NCBI RefSeq assembly: GCF_007680845.1
Contig: NZ_VEIY01000012.1
Span: forward strand, 1 to 64,000
Direction of reading: 5' to 3'
DNA length: 64,000 nucleotides
DNA from: Curtobacterium pusillum
GTDB lineage: Bacteria; Actinomycetota; Actinomycetes; Actinomycetales; Microbacteriaceae
In this document: in pieces, positions 7,331-15,587 of the stretch
How the letters are laid out: every line of letters begins with the position of its first letter
Numbering within the stretch: position 1 is the first letter of the stretch
Made by a program: the position numbers and the translations under genes
Notes under the pieces: generated by a model
Database searches by the model: none
The model's input: only the letters and a program-made list of their open reading frames with translations
Told to the model about the DNA's origin: nothing

Positions 7331-8818
7331 CTACCAGGCGACCGCGATGTACTGCGACTCCATGTACTCGAGCAGTCCCTCGGCCCCGCCCTCACGGCCG
7401 ATCCCGGACTCCTTCATCCCCCCGAACGGCGCGGCCGGGTCGGACACGAGCCCACGGTTGAGCCCCACCATCCCCGACTCGATCCGCTCGCTCACCCGGA
7501 GCCCGCGACCGAGGTCCCGCGTGTACACGTACGACACGAGCCCGTACGGCGTCCCGTTCGCCAGGCGCACGGCGTCGTCGTCGGTCCGGAACGTCACGAT
7601 CGGCGCCACTGGTCCGAAGATCTCCTCCTGCAGGATGCTCGCGTGTTCGGGGACGTCGGCGAGCACGGTGGCCGGGTAGAACCACCCGGCGCCGTCCGGC
7701 GCGCTCCCGCCCGTGAGGACCGTCGCACCCTCGGCCTTCGCGCCGTCGACGAGCGCCGCGATGTCGTCACGGGCCCGCTCGTTGACCATCGGGCCGAGCT
7801 GCACCTCGGGGTCGAGGCCGTCTCCGGTCCGGAGCGCCCCCATCGCCTCGGCGAGTCGACGGGAGAACTCCGGCGCGATGCCCTCCTGCACGTAGAACCG
7901 GTTCGCGGCGGTGCACGCCTCGCCCCCGTTCCGCATCTTCGCGATCATCGCGCCGGCGACGGCGGCGTCCAGGTCGGCGTCGTCGAACACCACGAACGGC
8001 GCGTTCCCGCCGAGCTCCATCGACGTGTTCACGACCGACTCGGCGGCGAGCTGCATGAGCGTCACGCCGACCTCGGTCGAGCCCGTGAACGAGAGCTTCC
8101 GGGCACGTGGGTCGCGCACCATCTGCTCGACGACCGCACCGGAGGACCGGCTCGGCAACACGTTCAGCACACCGGCGGGCAGCCCGGCCTCGGCGAAGAG
8201 CTTCCCGATGGCGAGCGCCGTGAGCGGGGTGTCGCTCGCCGGCTTGAGGACGGCGGTGCAGCCCGCCGCGAGCGCCGGACCGATCTTCCGGGTGGCCATC
8301 GCCGCCGGGAAGTTCCAGGGCGTCACCAGGATCGCGATCCCGATCGGCCGGTGCTCCACGAGGATCTTGTTCGCACCACCGGGTGCGGTCTGCAGCGTGC
8401 CCGGGATTCGGACCGCCTCCTCCGCGTACCAGCGCAGGAACTCGGCCGCGTAGAGCACCTCGCCCCGGGCGTCGGCGAACACCTTGCCGTTCTCGGCCGT
8501 GATGAGCCGGGCGAACCAGTCGGCCCGTTCGACCATCAGGTCGTAGGCGCGGGACAGCACCTCGGACCGCTTCCGGGGCGGGGTCGCCGCCCAGTCGGCG
8601 GCGGCCGCGGCCGCGGCGTCGACCGCGGCTTGCGCGTCCTCCCGCGTGCCGCTCGAGACGGTGGCGAGCACGCTGCCGTCGACGGGGTTGTGGACGTCGA
8701 AGGTGGCGCCGTCGCTCGCGGCGCGCTCGGTGTCACCGATCAGGAGGCCCGTGGGGACCCCGGCGACGATGCTCGCCACGTCGGTGGTCGCCTCCAGGGA
8801 GTCGGTCACGTCGGTCAT
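7331..8818 (-). CDS. NAD(P)-dependent aldehyde dehydrogenase, succinate-semialdehyde type
   Basis: A 495-residue aldehyde dehydrogenase. It shows the segment TPWNFPAAMATRK, the glutamate motif MELGGNAPFVVFDDAD near residue 266, and the catalytic cysteine in GGEACTAANRFYVQ near residue 297. The sequence style is that of succinate-semialdehyde dehydrogenases (GabD group) rather than CoA-acylating methylmalonate-semialdehyde dehydrogenase (IolA). Its ATG overlaps the iolD stop (ATGA), so it is the last gene of the inositol operon. It may oxidise malonate semialdehyde or another aldehyde from cyclitol breakdown; the substrate is inferred from position only. It converges on the IclR genes with only 25 bases between stops. 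Confidence 0.85.
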   Translation of the reverse strand: MTDVTDSLEATTDVASIVAGVPTGLLIGDTERAASDGATFDVHNPVDGSVLATVSSGTREDAQAAVDAAAAAAADWAATPPRKRSEVLSRAYDLMVERADWFARLITAENGKVFADARGEVLYAAEFLRWYAEEAVRIPGTLQTAPGGANKILVEHRPIGIAILVTPWNFPAAMATRKIGPALAAGCTAVLKPASDTPLTALAIGKLFAEAGLPAGVLNVLPSRSSGAVVEQMVRDPRARKLSFTGSTEVGVTLMQLAAESVVNTSMELGGNAPFVVFDDADLDAAVAGAMIAKMRNGGEACTAANRFYVQEGIAPEFSRRLAEAMGALRTGDGLDPEVQLGPMVNERARDDIAALVDGAKAEGATVLTGGSAPDGAGWFYPATVLADVPEHASILQEEIFGPVAPIVTFRTDDDAVRLANGTPYGLVSYVYTRDLGRGLRVSERIESGMVGLNRGLVSDPAAPFGGMKESGIGREGGAEGLLEYMESQYIAVAW

Positions 8819-10731
8819 GAGTGCTCCAGTGCTCGGACGCGGGGCGCGGACTGCGCCAGGTAGAGGCGCTGCTCGCGCTTGTGCTCCTCGTAGACGGCGC
8901 GGGCCGCCTGGGTGCTCTCGAGGGTGGAGACCTCGGCGACCGGGACGTCCCACCACGCACCGGAGCCACCGAAGCGACCCTGCGCGTCGACGCGGACGTA
9001 CACGACGCTCGTGCCGTCGTGTGCGCGTGCCTGGTCGAGCGCGGAGCGGAAGGTGTCGGCGGTGTCGGCGGAGAACACCTCGGCGCCGTAGCTGGCGGCG
9101 TTCTGCACGAAGTCCACCTCGAGGCGTCGGCCGTCGTGCCGGAGGGCGTCCCCGCGCTCGTTGAAGCGGGTGCCGAAGGTCTGCGAGCCGAGGGTCTCGG
9201 ACAGCGCCGCGATGGAGCCGTAGCCGAAGTTGTCGACGATGACGATGGTCATCTGCAGGTGCTCCTGCACTGCGGTCATGATCTCCTGCGACATCATCAG
9301 GTACGAGCCGTCGCCGACGAGCACGTGGACGCGGCGGTCCGGCGCGGCGAGCTGCGCACCGACGCCACCGGCGACCTCGTAGCCCATGCACGAGTTGCCG
9401 TACTCGATGTCGTAGCCCTTGGGCGTGCCCGCTCGCCAGAGGCGGTGCAGGTCGCCCGGCATCGATCCGGCGGCGTTGATGACGACGTCCTCGGTGTGGG
9501 CCGACGCGTTGAGCAGCCCGAGCATCTCGGCCTGTGACAGCGTCGGGCTGTCCTGGACCTCGATGATGCGGTCGACCTCGGTGCGCCAGTCGGCGGCGGC
9601 GCGCTCGTTCGCGGCGACCACCTCGTCGTCGAGCCGGAACCCGTCCAGGGCGGCGCGGAGCTCCGCGAGCGTCTCACGGGCGTCCCCGACGAGCGGGATC
9701 CCGGACTCCTTGAAGGCGTCGACCTCGGCGACGTTGATGTTGACGAACGCCACGTCCGGGTTGGTGAACATGGTGTTCGACGCGGTGGTGAAGTCGGTGT
9801 AGCGGGTGCCGATGCCGATCACGACGTCGGCGTCGTTCGCGATGCCGTTCGCGTACGCCGAGCCGGAGGACCCGAGGGCGCCGAGCGCGAGGGCGTGGTC
9901 CCACGGCATGCCGGCCTTGCCCGCCTGGGTCACCCCGACGCCGATGCCGGTGGACTCGGCGAAGCGCACGAGCTCGTCGGTGGCGTCGGAGTACACGACC
10001 CCGCCGCCGGCGATGACGACCGCGTTCTTGGCCGACCTGATGAGCTCGGCGGCGCGCTGGACGGCGGCGCGGTCCGGCCGGTTGCGGGCGACGTGCCAGA
10101 CGCGCTCCGAGAACAGCGCCTCCGGGAAGTCGTACGCCTCGGCCTGCACGTCCTGCGGGACCGCGATGGTGACCGCTCCGGTGTCGGCGGGGCTCGTCAG
10201 GACGCGCATCGCCTCGAGGAGCGCGGACGCCAGCTGCTCCGGCCGGCTGACCCGGTCGAAGTAGCGCGACACGGCGCGGAACGAGTCGTTCGCGGTGACG
10301 TCCATCGCGTACGGGTGTTCCTGCTGCTGCAGGACCGCGCCGGTGGACCGGGTGGCGAACGCGTCGGAGGGGAACAGGAGGACCGGGATGTGGTTGACGG
10401 TCGCGGTCCCCGCGCCGGTCACCATGTTGGTCGCGCCCGGGCCGATGGAGGTCGACACGGCGAGCGCGCCGAGCCGGTTCTTCATCTTCGCGTAGCCGGT
10501 CGCGATGTGGACCATGCCCTGCTCGTTCCGGCCCTGGTAGTACGGGAACCGGTCCTGGTACTGCAGGAGCGCTTGGCCGAGGCCGGCGACGTTGCCGTGG
10601 CCGAAGATGCCGAACGCACCGCCGAAGAACGGGTTCGTGACCCCGTCCCGTTCGACGTGCTGGGCCTGCATGAACTCGACGATCGCCTGGCCCACCGTGA
10701 GGCGGCGGGTCGGTTGCGGGTGTTGCGCCAT
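8815..10731 (-). CDS. iolD: 3D-(3,5/4)-trihydroxycyclohexane-1,2-dione hydrolase
   Basis: A 638-residue thiamine-diphosphate enzyme that opens the ring of the diketo-inositol intermediate to 5-deoxyglucuronate. The N-terminal domain has GIFGHGNVAGLGQAL and PYYQGRNEQGMVHIATGYAK. The middle domain holds PVLLFPSDAFATR and AGGGVVYSDAT. The C-terminal domain has ThDP and metal segments GDGSYLMMSQEI (near residue 470) and IVDNFGYGSIAAL. Length and motifs match IolD. The ATG at 10731 is preceded by GAAGGAAG. It follows iolB by 25 bases and overlaps the aldehyde dehydrogenase by four. Confidence 0.93.
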   Translation of the reverse strand: MAQHPQPTRRLTVGQAIVEFMQAQHVERDGVTNPFFGGAFGIFGHGNVAGLGQALLQYQDRFPYYQGRNEQGMVHIATGYAKMKNRLGALAVSTSIGPGATNMVTGAGTATVNHIPVLLFPSDAFATRSTGAVLQQQEHPYAMDVTANDSFRAVSRYFDRVSRPEQLASALLEAMRVLTSPADTGAVTIAVPQDVQAEAYDFPEALFSERVWHVARNRPDRAAVQRAAELIRSAKNAVVIAGGGVVYSDATDELVRFAESTGIGVGVTQAGKAGMPWDHALALGALGSSGSAYANGIANDADVVIGIGTRYTDFTTASNTMFTNPDVAFVNINVAEVDAFKESGIPLVGDARETLAELRAALDGFRLDDEVVAANERAAADWRTEVDRIIEVQDSPTLSQAEMLGLLNASAHTEDVVINAAGSMPGDLHRLWRAGTPKGYDIEYGNSCMGYEVAGGVGAQLAAPDRRVHVLVGDGSYLMMSQEIMTAVQEHLQMTIVIVDNFGYGSIAALSETLGSQTFGTRFNERGDALRHDGRRLEVDFVQNAASYGAEVFSADTADTFRSALDQARAHDGTSVVYVRVDAQGRFGGSGAWWDVPVAEVSTLESTQAARAVYEEHKREQRLYLAQSAPRVRALEHS

Positions 10732-10756
10732 TGCGAACTTCCTTCTTCGTGGTGGG

Positions 10757-11596
10757 TCAGGGGCGGACCGGGACGAACGGCACGCGGGGGTCGGTGCCGA
10801 GGTCGTCCCACTTGGCGCGGGCCGGTGCGAGTGCCGGGTCCTCGGCCGCCTGGAGGGTGCGCTTCGGAGCGGGGCCCGCGAGCACGTTGAGGTAGTAGAG
10901 GTCCTGGTCGTGCGCGGCGACGGTGGTGTGGTAGCCCCACGGGATGAGGCAGATGTCGCCGTCGCGGACGGGGACGTCGAGGTCGAACTGCCGTTCGGGG
11001 CTGTACACGCGCTGGAGGGCCCAGCCGTTCTCCGGGTCGCGGAGGCGGTAGTAGTAGACCTCTTCCAGTTGCGCCTCGCCGTCGACGTCGTGTTCGTGCT
11101 TGTGCGGCGGGAAGCTCGACCAGTTGCCGCCGGGGGTCCACACCTCGACGATGTGGAGCCGGTCGGCCGGGAAGTCCGGCGGCATGGGCGTGGAGACCTG
11201 GCGCGTGGCGGTGCCGCCGCCGCGCGTGGCGGATCCGACGTCGTCCGGCGTGACGAGCACGACGTCGTGTTGTTCGGTGGCGGGAGCCGACGCGATCGCG
11301 ACCTCGGCGCCGGGCGTGCCGGTGATCGTCACGGCGGTGTCGCGCGGGACGTACAGCGTGTGCCCGAGTCCGTCGAAGACGGTGTCCCGGCCGCCGATCG
11401 GGTACTCCGACCCGGCGGCGGTGACGACGAGGTCACCGTGCAGGTTGACGAACGCCCGCTCGTTGCCGTCCGCGGCCAGTTCGACGCGCTCGCCCTCCGC
11501 CAGGGTCCGCACCTGGAAGGTGACGAACTCCCATCCGGCGATCTCCGGGGTGATGACGTCCCATTCGCCGTGCGTGAGCACCTGTGGGTCGACCAT
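10757..11596 (-). CDS. iolB: 5-deoxy-glucuronate isomerase
   Basis: A 279-residue two-cupin protein matching IolB, which converts 5-deoxyglucuronate to 5-dehydro-2-deoxygluconate in inositol breakdown. Diagnostic segments are WSSFPPHKHEHDVDGEAQLEEVYYYR (metal-binding His and Glu, about residues 150-175) and VPVRDGDICLIPWGYHT near residue 220. The ATG at 11596 has GAGAGG nine bases upstream; the longer frame upstream has no support. It lies 50 bases after the preceding TIM-barrel gene and 25 bases before iolD. Confidence 0.92.
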   Translation of the reverse strand: MVDPQVLTHGEWDVITPEIAGWEFVTFQVRTLAEGERVELAADGNERAFVNLHGDLVVTAAGSEYPIGGRDTVFDGLGHTLYVPRDTAVTITGTPGAEVAIASAPATEQHDVVLVTPDDVGSATRGGGTATRQVSTPMPPDFPADRLHIVEVWTPGGNWSSFPPHKHEHDVDGEAQLEEVYYYRLRDPENGWALQRVYSPERQFDLDVPVRDGDICLIPWGYHTTVAAHDQDLYYLNVLAGPAPKRTLQAAEDPALAPARAKWDDLGTDPRVPFVPVRP

Positions 11597-11646
11597 GTCT
11601 GATCCTCTCTGCGTCGTTGCGTTCGGACGGGACGAGCATACCGCTT

Positions 11647-12561
11647 TTATCGCGAGATGGACGAAGCGTCCGCTGTGGGGAAATGGTGTGCCGCTTCGGC
11701 GAGGTCGAGGCACCGCAGCGTGGTGTCACGCGCCGCATCGAGCGCGTCCCCGAGCGTCTTCGCCCGGTGCTCGATCGAGAGCATCTCGACGCCCCACGGA
11801 CCGGACCAGCCGAGCTCCGCCATCGTGCGGAGGAACCCCACCACGTCCTGCGCTCCCTCGCCCGGGTACCGGCGGTTGTCGCGGGTGTCCTCGAAGAGCG
11901 AGCGGCCCGCCTGCGGTTCGGCGTCGGCGTCGTTGACCTCGACGCCGACGACGGTCGTGGGGTCGAGCGTGCGGGCGAGCTCCGCCAGGGAGGTCCCCGC
12001 GCGGAACACGTGCCACGAGTCGACGACCAGGCCCGCGTGCGGGTGGTCCACGACACGGACGAGCTCGGAGCCCTGCGGCAGCGAGGAGATGCCCGCGAAC
12101 GGCAGCGGTTCGAGCGCGAGGCGCGTACCGATCTCGGCCGCCTCGTCGGCGAGCCGGCGGAACGGCCCGACGAAGGGCTCGAGCGAGTCGACCGTCGGCG
12201 CGGGCGGCGGTGCGACCTTCACCATCGGGCTCCCGAAGGCGCGGGCGGCGTCGCGGAGCAGGTCCCACCGGGCACGCCACGGGCGCTCCTCGGGATCGTG
12301 CCACCAGTCCTTGACCAGCTCGACCTCGAGGTGCCGGATGCCCGTCCGGTCGGCGTGCGCACGGAGCTCGTCGAAGCCGATCGTGTCGCGGACCACCTCG
12401 AGGTCGTCGACGACGAACCCGAGTCCGACGAAACCGGCGTCGGCCGCGGCGCTGACGCGTTCCCGGGCGGAGAACGAACTCCGCTCCGAGGGTCCGTCCG
12501 GCACCGCGGTGCCGGCGGTGGTCCAGCAGGTCGCGACGAGGTCGCGGCTGATCGACGTCAT
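11647..12561 (-). CDS. Sugar phosphate isomerase/epimerase-like TIM-barrel protein
   Basis: A 304-residue xylose-isomerase-like TIM-barrel protein. Visible segments are IRHLEVELVKDWWHD, RLALEPLPFAGI, HAGLVVDSWHVFRAG, GVEVNDAD and SGPWGVEMLS. The Glu/Asp/His/Glu pattern across them is the usual divalent metal site. The start ATG at 12561 overlaps the stop of the Gfo/Idh gene upstream (ATGA). It could be an inosose isomerase (IolI or IolH role) or a cyclitol epimerase; the sequence does not decide. It is a second TIM-barrel enzyme beside the clearer IolE-like gene in the same operon, which suggests the locus handles more than one inositol stereoisomer. Confidence 0.75.
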   Translation of the reverse strand: MTSISRDLVATCWTTAGTAVPDGPSERSSFSARERVSAAADAGFVGLGFVVDDLEVVRDTIGFDELRAHADRTGIRHLEVELVKDWWHDPEERPWRARWDLLRDAARAFGSPMVKVAPPPAPTVDSLEPFVGPFRRLADEAAEIGTRLALEPLPFAGISSLPQGSELVRVVDHPHAGLVVDSWHVFRAGTSLAELARTLDPTTVVGVEVNDADAEPQAGRSLFEDTRDNRRYPGEGAQDVVGFLRTMAELGWSGPWGVEMLSIEHRAKTLGDALDAARDTTLRCLDLAEAAHHFPTADASSISR

Positions 12562-13568
12562 CGGGACAGGTCCACGGCGATCGACCGGCCGGTGCGGGCG
12601 GAACGGTCGGCGGCGTCCGCGAGGACGAGGGCGGCCCGGCCGTCCTCGAACCCGGGGCTGCGGGACGGTTCGCCCCGGACGGCCTTGAGGAACTCCACGA
12701 CCTCGAGTCGGTAGGCCTCCGCGTACCGCTGCAGGAAGAAGTTCTGGTACGGCTCGAGGGTTTCGACGCCGTCGGCACCCCACTGCCGGACGAGGGTGTC
12801 GGTCTGGTTGCCGACCTGCAGCAGCCCCTCGGACCCGAACACCTCGAAGCGCTGGTCGTAGCCGTAGACGGCGTGCCGCGAGTTCGTGATCGACACGAGT
12901 TCGTCGTTCGCGCCGCGCAGGGTGACGACCGCGGAGTCGAAGTCGCCGAGCTCGCGGGCGGTCGCGCTGAACGTGTTCGCACCGCGCGCCGTGACCTCGA
13001 CGATGTCCGGCACGAAGAACCGCGCCATGTCGAGGTCGTGGATGGTCATGTCGCGGAAGATCCCGCCGGACGAGGCGAGGTACGGCGCCGGGGGCTCGGC
13101 GGGGTCGCGGCTCGTGATGCTCACCTGCTCGAGCGTGCCGATCTCCCCCGCGAGGACCCGGCGCTGCAGCTCGGTGAAGTGCCGGTCGAAGCGCCGGTTG
13201 AAGCCGAGCACGATCGGCACCGTCGCGGCCGCGGCCTTCGCCCGCAGACCGTCGACCCGCGCGAGGTCGAGGTCGATCGGCTTCTCGCAGAGGACCGGGA
13301 CGCCGGCGTCGATCGCCGCGTCGATGAGGTCGATGTGGGTCGGTGTCGGCGCGGCGATGATGACGGCGTCGACCTCACCGGAGGCGAAGACCTCGGCGGG
13401 GTCGGTGCTCACCTTCCCGCCGTGGGCGGCGGCGGTGCGCTCGGCTCCCTCGACGAACGGGTCGCAGACCCACGAGAGTTCGGCGTCGTCGATGGCGGCC
13501 ACGCTCATGGCGTGGACCTGTCCGATGCGTCCGGTCCCGAAGAGGCCGATCCGGATCTGTTGCGTCAT
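12558..13568 (-). CDS. iolG: Gfo/Idh/MocA-family dehydrogenase, probable inositol 2-dehydrogenase
   Basis: A 336-residue oxidoreductase with N-terminal NAD-binding motif GLFGTGRIGQVH, the catalytic EKP motif (VLCEKPIDLDLARV) near residue 95, a GFNRRFDRHF segment, and the DMTIHDLDMARFF segment with a conserved Asp/His pair. This is the pattern of inositol 2-dehydrogenases, which oxidise myo-inositol to scyllo-inosose. The ATG at 13568 has TGGAGA eight bases upstream. A 55-base gap separates it from the preceding Gfo/Idh gene. Of three related dehydrogenases in the operon it looks most like canonical IolG, but the assignment among them is tentative. Confidence 0.82.
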   Translation of the reverse strand: MTQQIRIGLFGTGRIGQVHAMSVAAIDDAELSWVCDPFVEGAERTAAAHGGKVSTDPAEVFASGEVDAVIIAAPTPTHIDLIDAAIDAGVPVLCEKPIDLDLARVDGLRAKAAAATVPIVLGFNRRFDRHFTELQRRVLAGEIGTLEQVSITSRDPAEPPAPYLASSGGIFRDMTIHDLDMARFFVPDIVEVTARGANTFSATARELGDFDSAVVTLRGANDELVSITNSRHAVYGYDQRFEVFGSEGLLQVGNQTDTLVRQWGADGVETLEPYQNFFLQRYAEAYRLEVVEFLKAVRGEPSRSPGFEDGRAALVLADAADRSARTGRSIAVDLSR

Positions 13569-13623
13569 TGCAATCTCCAGTGTGTGGTGGGGTGGTGCGG
13601 TGTGGTCGGTGGTGGCGCCGACG

Positions 13624-14682
13624 CTAGGCCGTCGCGACCTGGCGGACCGGTCGGGGCCGGACGGGCCGCCCGGTCCGGAACGAGTCCCGGGCCGCCTCGG
13701 CGAGCGCCGTCGCGACCAGGCCGGAGGCTGGAGGCGTGAGGCTCTCCGACTCGCCACGGACCATGCGGACGAAGTGCGCGACCTCGGCTTCGAACGCCGG
13801 CGCGAACCGGTCGCCGAAGGTGTCGTACGGATCGGCCGGGGCGGTGCCACCGGGCTCGGTCGAGGTGATCGGCGTGCGCGGGCCGTACCCGGCGCCGTAC
13901 GCACCGTTCGACCCGGTGACCTCGAGACGGACGTCCTGACCGGCGTCGCTGCGCCGGAGGGCGCCGATGCTGCCGACGGCGCCGGACGCGAAGCGGAGCG
14001 TGACCATGGCCGTGTCGGTGTCGCCGTTGTCGCCGTACACCGGCTCGTCGAGGACCGACCCGATCATCGAGAGCTCGACGACCGGGTCGCCGACCACCCA
14101 GGGGATGCTGTCGAAGTCGTGGACGAGCAGGTCGAGCCACATGCCGTGCGACTGCGGGATGTAGTCGATCGGCAGGGCGCGGTGGTCGTTCTCGGTCGCC
14201 TGCACGAGGCGCAGCGTGCCGACGTCGCCGTCGGTGACGTGCTGGCGGAGCCGCTGGTGCCCGGGGTCGTAGCGGCGGTGGAACGCCACCATGATCGGGG
14301 TCCCGGTCGCGTCGAGTTCGGTGGACAGCGCCGTGAGCTCGTCGACGCCGAGGGCGAGCGGCTTCTCGATGAGGAGCGGCGTCCCGGACTCCGCGACGAC
14401 CCGCGCGAGGTCGGCGTGGGTGTCCGTGGCGGACGCGACGAGGATGCCGTCGAGCCGGGGCAGCACGTCGGCGAGGGGGTCGACGGTGCTGGTGACGGTC
14501 GCCCACTCCGTGTCGCCGCGGTCGGCATCCGCGGCGCGCTGGTCGTCCAGACGCCCGACCACGGCGGCCGTGCGGCCGGCGTCCCGGCCGATGAGCACGA
14601 CCTCGTCCACACCGGCGGCACGGGCGAGGTTCCGCGCGTGCATGCCGCCGATGCGTCCGAGCCCGGCGACGCCGATCCTCAT
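13624..14682 (-). CDS. Gfo/Idh/MocA-family oxidoreductase
   Basis: A 352-residue NAD-dependent oxidoreductase. The Rossmann motif GVAGLGRIGGMHARN is at the N-terminus, EKP (LLIEKPLALGV) lies near residue 105, and FHRRYDPGHQRL and LLVHDFDSIPWV carry the conserved Arg and Asp positions. The ATG at 14682 overlaps the stop of the IolE-like gene (ATGA). Role: probable inositol, scyllo-inositol or inosose dehydrogenase; exact substrate unresolved. Position inside the iol operon supports cyclitol oxidation. Confidence 0.8.
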   Translation of the reverse strand: MRIGVAGLGRIGGMHARNLARAAGVDEVVLIGRDAGRTAAVVGRLDDQRAADADRGDTEWATVTSTVDPLADVLPRLDGILVASATDTHADLARVVAESGTPLLIEKPLALGVDELTALSTELDATGTPIMVAFHRRYDPGHQRLRQHVTDGDVGTLRLVQATENDHRALPIDYIPQSHGMWLDLLVHDFDSIPWVVGDPVVELSMIGSVLDEPVYGDNGDTDTAMVTLRFASGAVGSIGALRRSDAGQDVRLEVTGSNGAYGAGYGPRTPITSTEPGGTAPADPYDTFGDRFAPAFEAEVAHFVRMVRGESESLTPPASGLVATALAEAARDSFRTGRPVRPRPVRQVATA

Positions 14683-15587
14683 CGTGCGGCTCCCGAGCGG
14701 GTCGACTCGAGCTCGGCGACGAGGCCGCGGACGAACTCGACGCTCGCGCGGGCGTCCGCGATCGGGCCCTCGCCCGGTGCCGGCTCCTCGAGCACGACCT
14801 TGTCCTGCTCGAGGACGATCCACCCGTCGAACCCGGCGTCGACCATGCTCTGCAGGATCGCGCGGATGTCGACGTCGCCCTGTCCGACCGGGCGGTAGAG
14901 CACGTCCGCGGTGATCGCGTCGGTGTAGCTGATCTCGCCGTCCGCGACGCGGCGCATCCCCTCGAGGGAGACGTCCTTGAGGTGCATGTACGCGATCCGG
15001 TCGGAGTGCTCCGCGGCGAAGCGCACCGGGTCGGTGCCGCCGAGGAACAGGTGCCCGGTGTCGAAGCAGAACGGGATGGTGGACCCGGCGAGCACGGCGT
15101 CGACGTCGTCCTTCGTCTCCACGACGGTCCCGACGTGCGGGTGCAGCGTCGCGGTGACGCCGACCGCCGCGGCCGCCGCGGTGATCCGGTCGAGGTTGGT
15201 GAAGAGCGTCGACCACTGCTCGTCGGTGAGGGGTTCGCGCTGGGCGTCGTACCCGGTCTGCTCGCTGTCCGCGCAGACGACGAGCACCGTCGCTCCGGAC
15301 GCGGCGTAGTCGCGCAGTTCCTGCTCGATCCGAGGCAGCGGGTCGGTGCCCGGTTGGTGCGCGATGACGGGGACGAAGCTGCCGATGGCGGTCATGCCGA
15401 ACTCGGCGAGCCGCGCGGCCTTGTCCTCCGGGGCCGGCGGGAGGAAGCCCTGGGCGCCGAGCTCGGTGGCCTCGAAGCCGAGGGAGCGCATCTCGGCGAG
15501 GACCCGCTCGGGCGGGAGCTGGACACCCCAGCCCTCGACCTCGCTGACCCCCCAGGAGATCGGTGCGGTGGCGATGCGGAGGCTCAT
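14679..15587 (-). CDS. iolE: Inosose dehydratase-like TIM-barrel protein
   Basis: A 302-residue TIM-barrel protein. IolE hallmarks are TAPISWGVSEVEGWG at the start, GFEATELGAQGFLP, ATLHPHVGTVVET near residue 160 and PFCFDTGHLFLGG near residue 185. IolE removes water from scyllo-inosose to give the diketo intermediate used by IolD. The ATG at 15587 overlaps the preceding stop (ATGA), and its stop overlaps the next start in the same way. An upstream in-frame extension is antisense-free but lies within the previous gene and is not used. Confidence 0.85.
   Translation of the reverse strand: MSLRIATAPISWGVSEVEGWGVQLPPERVLAEMRSLGFEATELGAQGFLPPAPEDKAARLAEFGMTAIGSFVPVIAHQPGTDPLPRIEQELRDYAASGATVLVVCADSEQTGYDAQREPLTDEQWSTLFTNLDRITAAAAAVGVTATLHPHVGTVVETKDDVDAVLAGSTIPFCFDTGHLFLGGTDPVRFAAEHSDRIAYMHLKDVSLEGMRRVADGEISYTDAITADVLYRPVGQGDVDIRAILQSMVDAGFDGWIVLEQDKVVLEEPAPGEGPIADARASVEFVRGLVAELESTRSGAAR

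Noticed and set aside
7331..8818. Assignment as IolA (methylmalonate-semialdehyde dehydrogenase, CoA-acylating)
   Set aside because: The sequence around the catalytic Glu and Cys (MELGGNAPF, GGEACTAANRF) is that of the succinate-semialdehyde group, with no sign of the CoA-acylating subgroup pattern.
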